The notes beneath the pieces are model-generated. The model did not search any database and had not been told where the DNA came from. It worked only from the letters and a program-made list of their open reading frames with translations. The translations under genes were made by a program, and so were the position numbers. 64,000 bases of DNA from Streptomyces chryseus (GTDB lineage: Bacteria; Actinomycetota; Actinomycetes; Streptomycetales; Streptomycetaceae). The stretch spans positions 1-64,000 of the forward strand of contig NZ_BMVO01000014.1 in the NCBI RefSeq assembly GCF_014650755.1, written 5' to 3'. Shown one piece after another: positions 24,777-32,462 of this stretch. Each line of letters opens with the position of its first letter. The stretch's first letter is position 1.

Positions 24777-25558
24777 GCACCGAGGACGGCGGCGTCCGCG
24801 TCGCGCGGGACAAGGAGACCGGCGTCGCGGTCGTCACCCTCGACCGGCCCGAGCGGCACAACGCCATCGACCTCGCGGCGGCCGCACAACTGGCTTCGGT
24901 CTGGCGGGATTTCCGGTTCGACGAGAGCGTACGGGCCGTCGTCCTCACCGGGGCCGGCGGCAAGGCGTTCTGCAGCGGCGTCGACCGGGGGGTGGACGTG
25001 CCGCAGCCCCCGTCGCCCTACTCGCTCGACGATCCGCTGCTGACCGTCGGCCCCAAGGCGAACGACCTGTGGAAGCCGGTGATCGCGGCGGTACGGGGGA
25101 TGGCCTGCGGCGGGGCGTTCTACCTGCTGGGCGAGGCCGAGTTCGTGGTGGCCGCCGAGGACGCGACCTTCTTCGACCCGCACACGGCGTACGGGATGGT
25201 CAGCGCCTACGAGACGATCCACATGGCGCAGCGGATGCCGTCCGGCGAGGTCGCCCGGATGGCCTTGATGGGGACTGCGGAACGGATGTCCGCCCGGCGC
25301 GCGTACGAGACGGGGCTGGTGTCGGAGGTCGTCCCGGACGGGGAGGAAGTAGCGGCGGCCGTGCGGGCGGCCGAGGTGATCGCGTCGTACCCGACGGACG
25401 CCGTGCAGGGCACGGTGCGGGCGGTGTGGGCGGCGACGGAGGCCGCGCGCGGCCGGGCGCTCGCACAGGCGCCGCACCTGGTGGCGCTCGGCAATCTGCC
25501 GCCGGGCCGGCAGGCGGAGCTCTTCACCGCCCGCCGGCCCGGCTTCCGTACGCGCTAG
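24773..25558 (+). CDS. Enoyl-CoA hydratase/isomerase family protein
   Basis: A 261-residue crotonase-fold protein. Seen: VVTLDRPERHNAID, the oxyanion segment GGKAFCSGVDRG, and VRGMACGGAFYLLGEAEFVVAAEDATFFDPHTAYGM. At the two positions that carry catalytic Glu in classical hydratases (GGGCE and PE-x-x-x-G) it has Tyr and His, so it is unlikely to be a standard hydratase and may be an isomerase, hydrolase or lyase. GTG 24773 overlaps the DUF35 stop. Last gene of the operator-controlled operon. Confidence 0.9.
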   Translation: MSTEDGGVRVARDKETGVAVVTLDRPERHNAIDLAAAAQLASVWRDFRFDESVRAVVLTGAGGKAFCSGVDRGVDVPQPPSPYSLDDPLLTVGPKANDLWKPVIAAVRGMACGGAFYLLGEAEFVVAAEDATFFDPHTAYGMVSAYETIHMAQRMPSGEVARMALMGTAERMSARRAYETGLVSEVVPDGEEVAAAVRAAEVIASYPTDAVQGTVRAVWAATEAARGRALAQAPHLVALGNLPPGRQAELFTARRPGFRTR

Positions 25559-25573
25559 GCGTGCGGCGTCGCG

Positions 25574-26212
25574 TCAGCCGGCGATGCGCCGCACGTTGCT
25601 GAGCGTGCACTTGCCGCCGGAGGTCTCGCCCGGCTTGGCGATGTACGGGGTGGCGACGTCCTGCCGCTCGGTACGGCCCGCCAGCACCATGTACATGCTG
25701 GGGTGACGCGTCGCGATGGTCGCGCCGCTCGGGTCGCTGAACTCGATCGTGTAGGTGTAGGTGTAGTTCTCGGTCGTGCTGGTGTTGGTCGCGCTGACGG
25801 CGGCGACGATGCCCCGGGAGGGGTCGTACTGGCAGGAGTCGATGCGGACGTCCGTGATGTTCGTGTCGCCGCGGGTGCCGGAGGTCGAGCCCGTGGTGGT
25901 GGACGAGCCGGTGGTGTAACCACTGGTGCTGCTGCTGGTGGTGGACGTGGTGTCGCCGCTGGTGTAACCGCTGGACGTCGTGTAACCGCTGGTGCTGCCG
26001 CTGGACGTGTCGCCGCTGGTGTAACCGCCGGACGTGGAACTGTCGTAGCTCGAACCGCCGCTGGTGCTGCTACTGCTGCTCGAACCGCCGAAGCTGCTGC
26101 CACCGCTGCTGCCGCTGCTGTCGTCGCAGCTTCCGCCACGGCCCCGTGCTCCGGTCAGGGCGAGGACGGCGATACCGAAGACGGCAATGGCGCGGACATG
26201 GCGAAGCTTCAC
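25574..26212 (-). CDS. Secreted Ser/Thr/Gly-rich low-complexity protein
   Basis: A 212-residue protein that starts with GTG 26212, preceded by GGGGG. Residues 1-22 are a signal peptide (RHVRAIAVFGIAVLALTGA). Residues 28-115 are almost only Ser, Gly, Thr, Tyr and Asp with the recurring unit S-G-Y-T-S-G-D-T. The C-terminal 95 residues fold like a small beta domain (ITDVRIDSCQYDPSRGIVAAVSATN, YTYTIEFSDPSG) with two Cys. The final domain resembles FxLYD-type extracellular modules in layout. It is probably an extracellular or wall-associated protein. The repetitive codons make this stretch prone to slippage. Function unknown. Confidence 0.75.
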   Translation of the reverse strand: MKLRHVRAIAVFGIAVLALTGARGRGGSCDDSSGSSGGSSFGGSSSSSSTSGGSSYDSSTSGGYTSGDTSSGSTSGYTTSSGYTSGDTTSTTSSSTSGYTTGSSTTTGSTSGTRGDTNITDVRIDSCQYDPSRGIVAAVSATNTSTTENYTYTYTIEFSDPSGATIATRHPSMYMVLAGRTERQDVATPYIAKPGETSGGKCTLSNVRRIAG

Positions 26213-26239
26213 GCTTCAACCCCCGTTGAATCGTTGAAT

Positions 26240-26264
26240 GTGCGCTCTTGATTGACGAGCGCAC
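26240..26264. promoter_or_regulatory. Inverted repeat upstream of the low-complexity protein
   Basis: GTGCGCTC (26240-26247) and GAGCGCAC (26257-26264) are perfect complements with a nine-base spacer. It lies 28-52 bp upstream of GTG 26212, next to a direct repeat GTTGAAT (26225 and 26233). It could be an operator or leader hairpin. Confidence 0.45.
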
Positions 26265-26406
26265 GTCACCCTAGTGGGACGCCGACACGCCCGCAAAAAC
26301 GCGTGTGCGAGGGCGGCGGGCCGGGGCCCGGCGGCCCGTCCGCGACTGGCGACCGCCGCATCACGGGCGTAGCGTCGTCACAGAGAGCCACCCCAAGGAG
26401 GCGGCG

Positions 26407-27045
26407 ATGATCCGCAACGTACTCGGCTGGATCCTTGCCCTCGTCGGAGCGACGGCCGCCGTGCTGAGCCCCTTCCGCACCTGGTACGACGGCCGTCTCG
26501 GGCGCGACTACCGCATCGGCGACCTTTTCGGCGGCATCACGGACAGCGGGGCGGCGATCATGGGTTCGCTCCTGCTGCCGTTCGCCTTCGCCGCCCTGCT
26601 GACCCTGGCCGGTCTTCTGCTGCGCTCCCGTGCGGCGGTCGCTCTCGCCGGCGTCGTCGTGCTCGGGTTCACCATGCTGTGGATGGTCCGCGTGGGCCAA
26701 GCGCAGGACGGCCTGACGGTGGACACCGACGGCACCGGGCTCGACGTGGGCGTCGCGCTGGCCCTCGGCGGCGGCGTACTCCTCCTGCTCGCCGCCGTCC
26801 TGCTGCCCGGACGCGCGCGGCGGCGCAGGCGCGTGGACGGCGACCACCACCACCCGTACGAGCCCGCACAGCGGGAGGGGCCGGACCAGCCCTACCCGTG
26901 GAGCCCCGGCCAGGGCGGACCGGAGGGCCCGGACGGGCGGGGAGGACCGTACGGCGACGGGCGCGACGATCCGCACGGGAACGGGCGCGGGGGTCCGTAC
27001 GGGCCGGACGACCGGCCGCCGCCGGAGGACCACCGCTACCGCTAG
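26407..27045 (+). CDS. Four-TM membrane protein with Gly/Asp/Pro-rich tail
   Basis: A 212-residue protein. Four hydrophobic spans are visible at about residues 5-22, 50-72, 78-97 and 118-138; the loop after the first carries FRTWYDGRLGRDYRIGDLFGGI. The last 70 residues are a disordered cytoplasmic-type tail rich in Gly, Pro, Asp and Arg with GGPYG-like repeats. ATG 26407 follows AAGGAGG at ideal spacing. It converges on afsK, whose stop is only 40 bp away. Conserved-looking but unrecognised; it may be a membrane component of the afsK neighbourhood. Confidence 0.8.
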   Translation: MIRNVLGWILALVGATAAVLSPFRTWYDGRLGRDYRIGDLFGGITDSGAAIMGSLLLPFAFAALLTLAGLLLRSRAAVALAGVVVLGFTMLWMVRVGQAQDGLTVDTDGTGLDVGVALALGGGVLLLLAAVLLPGRARRRRRVDGDHHHPYEPAQREGPDQPYPWSPGQGGPEGPDGRGGPYGDGRDDPHGNGRGGPYGPDDRPPPEDHRYR

Positions 27046-27085
27046 CGGAACACCGCTACCGCCACCGTCCCCCGGCCGCCCCCCG

Positions 27086-29575
27086 TCAGGCGCGCGTCCC
27101 CGACTGCCGGCCCGTCGCCGTGCCCTTGACCGCGTCCAGCGCGTACACGCACCGGTCCTTGCTGCACGCGTACACCACACCGCCCTGCGCCACCGGCGAG
27201 CCGGTGATCTCGCCGCCCGTCGCCAGCTTCCAGCGCAGCTGCCCGCCGCTCGCGTCCAGCGTGTAGAGGCAGTGGTCCGCCGACCCGAAGTGGACGCGGC
27301 CGTCCGAGACCACGGGTGCGCCCACGACCTCGCCGCCCGCCGCGAAGCGCCACTTCGGGGTGCCGGTCACCGCGTCCAGGGTGTAGAGCGCGCTGCCGCT
27401 GCCCACGTGGACGTTGCCCGCGACGACGAGCACCGGCTCGATGGACTGGCGGGACTCCGTGGCGATGCGCCACCGGTCCTTGCCGGTGGCGGCGTCCAGG
27501 GCGTACACCGTGCCGAGGTAGTCGGCCAGGTAGACGCCACCGCCCGCGACGGCCGGGCCCGGCGCGAAGGAGGGCGGACTCAGGAAGACCGCCGGGGCCT
27601 CGAAGTGCCACCGCACCCGGCCGCTGACGGCGTCGACGGCCAGGACCCGCGTACCGGCGGCGATGTACACGTAGCCGTCCGCTGCCGGCGTCAGCCGCAG
27701 CGGCACGCCGCCGCAGGACGCCGCGTCGCCGATCGGGTACGACCAGCGCTCCGTGCCGGTACGGGCGTCCAGGGCCCGCAGCCGCGCGTCCTGCCACACG
27801 TACACGGTGTCGTCGTGTACGGCCGGACCCGCCTCCGGGGTCTCGAAGTCGCTCTGGGCGCCGGTGAGTTCCCACAGCTTCTGACCGTTGGACGCCTCCC
27901 ACGCCTGGACGCCGCCACCGCGCGTGCCGGTCACCACGGTGCCGCGTTCGGCCTTGAGGGAGTACACCCACGCGTCGGTCTGCAGCCGCCAGCGCTCCTG
28001 GCCGTCGGAGGCGTCCAGGGCGTACAGCGTCGGCCCGTCGGAGGCGTGGATACGGCCGCCCGCGACCGCCATGGCCCAGGCGACGTCACGCGTCTTGAAC
28101 TGACGCCGGCCGCTGGCCACGTCCAGGGCGTGCACCTCGAAGGAGGTGACGTAGACCAGATCGCCGGCGACGGCCGGGGTGCCCCACACGTCGTTCGACA
28201 TGCGGAACCGCCACGGGCGCCATCCCCCGGACGGCCCCGCCCCGTCCGCCGACGGGGCGGGCGGCGGAACGGCCGGGGGCGGCGGGGCGGGCACGGACGC
28301 GGAACCGGCGTCGGCCCCGTTCGCGGCGGCGCCCAGACCGGCCGGCGGCCTGATCCACCCGGTGGCCTGCTCCCCCGGTACGGCGACGGCGGCGGCGGTA
28401 CGGCCGTCGGCCACGCGCGGGCCCGGCCCGATCGGGACCTTGGAGCCGGGCAGCCTGAGGGCGCCCTGCTGGGCGGTGTGCGCAGCCTGCCCACCGTGCC
28501 CGCCCTGCGCCGGGTGGCCGGCGTGCGCACCCTGCGGCGCGTGGCCGTCCGCGTACGCGGCGGCCGGGGACGGGGAAGCGGGCCCCTCCGACCGGGACGC
28601 CACCGGGGCGAACGGCGGCGGGTCCTGCGGCCTCGGCGGCGTGGAGTGCGCCCGCGACTGCGGCGCACTGGGCAGCGCGGGGCGCCCGCCACGGCGCTGC
28701 TCGATCATCGCGGTGGCCCGTGCGGGCAGCCACGCGGACGCCGTACCGCTGTCGTCCTCGCCCGAGGCGAAGAGGTGCGGCGAGAGCTGCGCCTGGAGGT
28801 CGGCCGGGCTGGGCCGCCGTACCGCTTCCCTCTGCATGCACGACTCGATCAGCGGACGCAGCTCGTCGGGCAGCCCCTCGGTGTCCGGGCCCTCCCGCAG
28901 CAGCATGAAGACCGTCTCGACCGGGTTCGCGCCGTGGAAGGGCGCGTGCCCCGTCGCCGCGAAGACCAGGGTCGAGCCGAGCGAGAAGATGTCGCTGGCG
29001 CCCGTCACGCTGCGCGAGTCGCGCGCCTGCTCGGGCGACATGTAGGCGGGCGTTCCGACGGCGACGTTGGTCATGGTCAGCCGGGTGTTGGAGACGCCCG
29101 AGGCGATACCGAAGTCGATGACGCGCGGCCCGTCCTCGACCACCAGGACGTTCGACGGCTTGAGGTCGCGGTGGACCAGTCCGGCGCCGTGGATGGACTG
29201 GAGCGCCTCGGCGATGCCCGCCGCCAGCCAGCGCACCGCCTGGGCCGGCATCGGCCCGCATTCATTCACTATTTCTTCGAGGGAGGGCGCGGGGACGTAC
29301 GCCGTGGCCAGCCACGGCACCGCCGCCCGCGGATCTGCGTCCACGACGGCTGCCGTGTAGAACCCGCTGACCGCCCGGGCGGCCTCCACCTCGCGCGTGA
29401 AACGGACGCGGAACAGCTGGTCCTCGGCGAGTTCGGTCCGTACCGTCTTGATCGCCACGCGCCGGCCCGACGCCGACCGCGCGAGATAGACCAGCCCCAT
29501 GCCGCCGGCCCCGAGCCGTGCCAGCACCTCGAACGGGCCGATCCGCCGCGGGTCGTGCTGCGTCAGCTGCTCCAT
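27086..29575 (-). CDS. afsK: AfsK serine/threonine protein kinase
   Basis: An 829-residue kinase (S. coelicolor AfsK is about 799). Residues 12-275 are a Hanks-type kinase: GAGGMG loop (22-27), K43 in VAIKTV, HRDLKPSN with D137, DFG 154-156 and the activation loop NTRLTMTNVAVGTP with T167, equivalent to the autophosphorylated Thr168 of AfsK. A Pro/Ala-rich linker (about 290-440) follows, then a PQQ-type beta-propeller with repeated units ending in YALDA and W-R-x-x-T. AfsK phosphorylates AfsR in response to signals including S-adenosylmethionine and a methylated-cofactor-like input, and also affects polar growth. It lies 7 kb from afsR, with a catabolic island between. Confidence 0.96.
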   Translation of the reverse strand: MEQLTQHDPRRIGPFEVLARLGAGGMGLVYLARSASGRRVAIKTVRTELAEDQLFRVRFTREVEAARAVSGFYTAAVVDADPRAAVPWLATAYVPAPSLEEIVNECGPMPAQAVRWLAAGIAEALQSIHGAGLVHRDLKPSNVLVVEDGPRVIDFGIASGVSNTRLTMTNVAVGTPAYMSPEQARDSRSVTGASDIFSLGSTLVFAATGHAPFHGANPVETVFMLLREGPDTEGLPDELRPLIESCMQREAVRRPSPADLQAQLSPHLFASGEDDSGTASAWLPARATAMIEQRRGGRPALPSAPQSRAHSTPPRPQDPPPFAPVASRSEGPASPSPAAAYADGHAPQGAHAGHPAQGGHGGQAAHTAQQGALRLPGSKVPIGPGPRVADGRTAAAVAVPGEQATGWIRPPAGLGAAANGADAGSASVPAPPPPAVPPPAPSADGAGPSGGWRPWRFRMSNDVWGTPAVAGDLVYVTSFEVHALDVASGRRQFKTRDVAWAMAVAGGRIHASDGPTLYALDASDGQERWRLQTDAWVYSLKAERGTVVTGTRGGGVQAWEASNGQKLWELTGAQSDFETPEAGPAVHDDTVYVWQDARLRALDARTGTERWSYPIGDAASCGGVPLRLTPAADGYVYIAAGTRVLAVDAVSGRVRWHFEAPAVFLSPPSFAPGPAVAGGGVYLADYLGTVYALDAATGKDRWRIATESRQSIEPVLVVAGNVHVGSGSALYTLDAVTGTPKWRFAAGGEVVGAPVVSDGRVHFGSADHCLYTLDASGGQLRWKLATGGEITGSPVAQGGVVYACSKDRCVYALDAVKGTATGRQSGTRA

Positions 29576-29767
29576 AACTTGCCTGCCACCTCCCCGTACG
29601 AGGCCGCAAACACAGCCCCGTGAAGCGTCTCACCACTGGGCACCACCCAGCGGTGCGCACCCTGATTCTTCCTGTCTGAGGCGATGGTGGCGAACCCGGG
29701 GGCGGACCGGGGTGTCTCACCCGTATTCGGACAGGTCAAGCAGACGTAAAATGTCGGTGATGCGCTG

Positions 29768-30781
29768 CTACGTCGCGGTTTCGCGGGGCTCGTCGGGGGT
29801 GGGGCGCTCGCCGGTCTCGTCACTTTCGGCCACATCGGCGCGTTCGGAGGAGTCGTTCGAATCGGCCGCATCGGCCGGCTCCGCCTGTGCGGCCGGCTCG
29901 CTCGCGTCCGCGGACGACGCCTCGTCCGCAGGGGCTGCAGCGTCCGTCGGCACCGCCGCGTCCGCCGACGCCGTCAGTTCCGCCAGTACGGCGAACGTGG
30001 CGCCCTGGTCGTCGGTGAGCACCGCGATCCGCCCGTGCGGGGTGTCGAAGGGCTCCGCCTGGACCCGCCCGCCGAGCTCGGCGGCCCGCGCGGCGGCCTC
30101 GTCGCAGTCACCGACCACGAAATAGACCAGGAAGTGGTCGGGCATCTCGGCCGGGAACGCGTTCCCCATGACGCTGCGGCCCCCGATGGCCGTGTCGGGG
30201 CCGGGATCGGCGCCCGCCGGGGACCAGGTCCTGAAGTCCTCGCCCGCCTCGTCCAGGTCGAAGCCCCGGAAGCCGAAGACCGTCTCGTAGAAGGGGTCGG
30301 TACGGGTCTTGTCCCGCGCGTAGACCTCGGTCCAGCAGAAGGAGCCCGGCCGGTCCCGCACCTCGAACCCGGCATGGCTGCCGGCCTGCCACAGGCCGAA
30401 GACCGCACCGCCGGGATCGGCGGCCGCGGCCGTCGTGCCCAGCGGGGGCACGGGCAGCGGGTCGGTCACCATCTGGCCGCCCGCCTCCCTGATCCGCGCG
30501 GCGAGCGCCGTGACGTCGTCGGCGGCGAAGTAGATCCCCCAGGCGGTGGGCATGCGGCCGTCACGCTTGGGCGCGAGGGCCGCGACCTTCTTGCCGCCGC
30601 TGAGGGCGTTGACGAACGCCGTCCGACCCGCCCTGCCCGACCAGCCCGTGCGCGCCCGGTCGTCGATGCCGGGGTCCGCGAAGGTCCAGCCGAACAGCCC
30701 GCCGTAGAACCGCTTGCCCGCTTCGACGTCGTCCAGCGTCACATCGACCCAGCACGGCATGCCTTCCGCGTATACGGCCAT
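29768..30781 (-). CDS. Two-domain VOC (glyoxalase-like) protein, KbpA candidate
   Basis: A 337-residue protein with two vicinal-oxygen-chelate modules: MPCWVDVTLDDVEAGKRFYGGLFGW (residues 6-30) opens the first and SFCWTEVYARDKTRTDPFYETVFGF (about 125) the second. The last 75 residues are a disordered Ala/Asp/Glu-rich tail. From memory, KbpA, the AfsK-binding inhibitor of AfsK autophosphorylation in S. coelicolor, is about 252 residues and encoded next to afsK; the length without the tail (about 262) and the position fit. VOC proteins of this kind are often annotated as hydroxylases. ATG 30781 follows GGAAGG. Confidence 0.85.
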   Translation of the reverse strand: MAVYAEGMPCWVDVTLDDVEAGKRFYGGLFGWTFADPGIDDRARTGWSGRAGRTAFVNALSGGKKVAALAPKRDGRMPTAWGIYFAADDVTALAARIREAGGQMVTDPLPVPPLGTTAAAADPGGAVFGLWQAGSHAGFEVRDRPGSFCWTEVYARDKTRTDPFYETVFGFRGFDLDEAGEDFRTWSPAGADPGPDTAIGGRSVMGNAFPAEMPDHFLVYFVVGDCDEAAARAAELGGRVQAEPFDTPHGRIAVLTDDQGATFAVLAELTASADAAVPTDAAAPADEASSADASEPAAQAEPADAADSNDSSERADVAESDETGERPTPDEPRETAT

Positions 30782-30921
30782 GGCCCGGATCCTTCCGTCG
30801 CGCAGGGCGGGGCGATGTGTGGCGCCCGTCATCTCAAGCTAACGGCCGCCCGCGCTCCACGCAGGGAAATGAATCGAACAAACGCTCGCATGTCGGGGCA
30901 TCACGCCAGGCCGGACCCGGG

Positions 30922-30955
30922 TTGTCCACCAAAGTTGTCCACAGGCTGTTGATAA
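30922..30955. promoter_or_regulatory. Cluster of three DnaA-box-like sequences
   Basis: TTGTCCACC (30922-30930) and TTGTCCACA (30935-30943) lie in tandem four bases apart; the second equals the Streptomyces DnaA-box consensus. TGTTGATAA (30947-30955) is an inverted TTATCAACA, one change from TTATCCACA. All three fall in 34 bp within the 333-bp region between the VOC gene and the tetR gene, the longest gene-free stretch here. No replication gene is nearby, so a DnaA-binding or titration site, or DnaA control of a promoter, is more likely than an origin. Confidence 0.55.
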
Positions 30956-31106
30956 GACTATTCGGGTCCGCGTCGGTCGGAAGGGGGTCGACGGGGGTGG
31001 CAGAGGGGGCCGACGGGGGCGGCAGCGGGGGCCGCCCGGGCCGGGGCGGCTGGCCGGTTCCCCATTTGCAGTCGGCCGAATCGCGCTCCGATCACCCCTC
31101 GGTAAG

Positions 31107-31121
31107 CTGACGGCATGACAG
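31107..31121. promoter_or_regulatory. Degenerate operator over the tetR start codon
   Basis: CTGAC-GGCAT-GACAG keeps the perfect left half of the palindrome and has one change in the right half. It overlaps ATG 31115. It may allow autoregulation, or may be coincidence. Confidence 0.35.
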
Positions 31122-31762
31122 GACAAGTACGCACCGTCGACGGCCGCGTGGCCGGACGACGCGGTCAGGCGACGCGGCAGAAGCTGCTCGACTGCCTCAG
31201 CGAGATGCTCAGCTCCTCGCCCTACCGCGACGTCAAAGTCATCGATGTGGCCCGGAAGGCGGGCACTTCACCCGCGACTTTCTACCAGTACTTCCCTGAT
31301 GTGGAGGGCGCCGTCCTCGAAATCGCGGAAGAAATGGCCAAGGAGGGCGCCGGGTTGACCGAACTCGTCTCCGGCCGCTCCTGGGTCGGCAAGGCGGGCT
31401 GGGCGACCTCCGAGGAACTTGTCGAGGGCTTCCTCGACTTCTGGCGCAAAAACGACGCCATCCTGCGTGTCGTCGACCTCGGCGCCGCCGAGGGCGACAA
31501 GCGGTTCTACAAGATCCGCATGAAGATCCTGAACTCGGTCACCAACTCCCTTACGGACACGGTGAAAGAGCTCCAGGCCAAGGGCAAGGTGGACAAGGAC
31601 GTCAGCCCCGCCGCGATGGCCGGCTCTCTCGTCGCGATGCTCGCGGCGGTCGCCTCGCACCAGAAGGGCTTCCAGACCTGGGGTGTGAAGCAGACCGAAC
31701 TCCGTCCCAACCTGGCCCTGTTGGTCCACCTGGGCATCACGGGCAAGAAGCCGACGAAGTAA
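31115..31762 (+). CDS. TetR family transcriptional regulator
   Basis: A 215-residue TetR regulator. The helix-turn-helix is at about residues 20-65: ATRQKLLDCLSEMLSSSPYRDVKVIDVARKAGTSPATFYQYFPDVEGAVLEIAEEM. The C-terminal ligand domain is all-helical and of ordinary length. It diverges from the VOC gene next to afsK. It is the only TetR gene in the window, and TetR dimers bind palindromes of the size of CTGAC-N5-GTCAG, so it is the best candidate for the regulon repressor; acyl-CoA effectors are usual for such regulators. Against this, it may belong to the conserved afsK neighbourhood and have its own role. No strong ribosome site precedes ATG 31115. Confidence 0.92.
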   Translation: MTGQVRTVDGRVAGRRGQATRQKLLDCLSEMLSSSPYRDVKVIDVARKAGTSPATFYQYFPDVEGAVLEIAEEMAKEGAGLTELVSGRSWVGKAGWATSEELVEGFLDFWRKNDAILRVVDLGAAEGDKRFYKIRMKILNSVTNSLTDTVKELQAKGKVDKDVSPAAMAGSLVAMLAAVASHQKGFQTWGVKQTELRPNLALLVHLGITGKKPTK

Positions 31763-31818
31763 CCCCACTCCTCGATCCGGCCCTCCGAGGGAGCCGGCGT
31801 CGCCCCCAGTCCTGTCTG

Positions 31819-31852
31819 CGCAGCGGCGGCCCCGCACCGGTCCGCCGCTGCG
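31819..31852. terminator. Terminator after tetR
   Basis: CGCAGCGGCGG (31819-31829) pairs with 31842-31852, then GGCGTTTCC. It lies between the convergent tetR and F420-reductase genes. Confidence 0.75.
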
Positions 31853-31964
31853 GCGTTTCCAGCGGCAGACGTCCGGCGCGCGCGGCGTCCGGCGCCTGCA
31901 GGAGCACCGGCCCGAGGAATCAGGCGCGCTCGGCCGTCCGGGCGCCGTCAGCGGTCCGGTGTCG

Positions 31965-32462
31965 TCAGGAGTCCCCCGGCCCGGCGTCCGCCCGTTCCTC
32001 CAGCCGGAAGAGCCGGATCTGCCGCTCCACCCTCGCCTGGTACGTCGCGTAGGGCGGCCAGAACCTCAGCGCCTCCTCCCACACCGCTTCCCGCTCCGCG
32101 CCCTCCAGCAGCCGTGCCCGCACCTCGACGTCCTTGCCGCGCCAGCTGATCCGGGCGTCCGGGTGCTTGATGAGGTTGGCGGTCCAGGCGGGATGCCCCG
32201 GCCTGCCGAAGTTGCTGCCGACGAGGATCCAGCCGCCGCCCGGCCCCAGCGGCACGCACGCCAACGGCGTGGTGCGCGGCTCGCCGCTCCTGGCGCCCTT
32301 CGCCGTGAGGACCAGGCCGGGCAGCATCCGCGCGCTGGGCAGCACCCTGCCCCGCGTCAGACGGTGGACGGCGCGGTCCATGGCGGGGACGACGTGCGGG
32401 GCGATCCGGGCGAAGGCGCGGGTCGAGGACAGCTTCTGCACGAGGCGCGTTCCCGGCCGCAT
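31965..32462 (-). CDS. Ddn-type deazaflavin (F420) nitroreductase family protein
   Basis: A 165-residue split-barrel protein of the deazaflavin-dependent nitroreductase/F420H2:quinone reductase family. Seen: LVLTAKGARSGEPRTTPLACVPLG, WILVGSNFGRPGHPAWTANLIKHPDARI and the C-terminal FWPPYATYQARVER. ATG 32462 overlaps the upstream acyl-CoA dehydrogenase stop by one base (TGATG). It may reduce a quinone or an unsaturated ring using F420H2. Same operon as the dehydrogenase under operator 8. Confidence 0.88.
   Translation of the reverse strand: MRPGTRLVQKLSSTRAFARIAPHVVPAMDRAVHRLTRGRVLPSARMLPGLVLTAKGARSGEPRTTPLACVPLGPGGGWILVGSNFGRPGHPAWTANLIKHPDARISWRGKDVEVRARLLEGAEREAVWEEALRFWPPYATYQARVERQIRLFRLEERADAGPGDS

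Noticed and set aside
21481..25558. Complete steroid C/D-ring (HIP) degradation pathway
   Set aside because: The ligase is FadD3-like, but no IpdAB, IpdC or KstR2 candidates were seen and the operator differs from what I recall for KstR2.
30782..31114. Chromosomal replication origin
   Set aside because: DnaA-like boxes are present, but only three, and dnaA, dnaN, parAB and other origin genes are absent.
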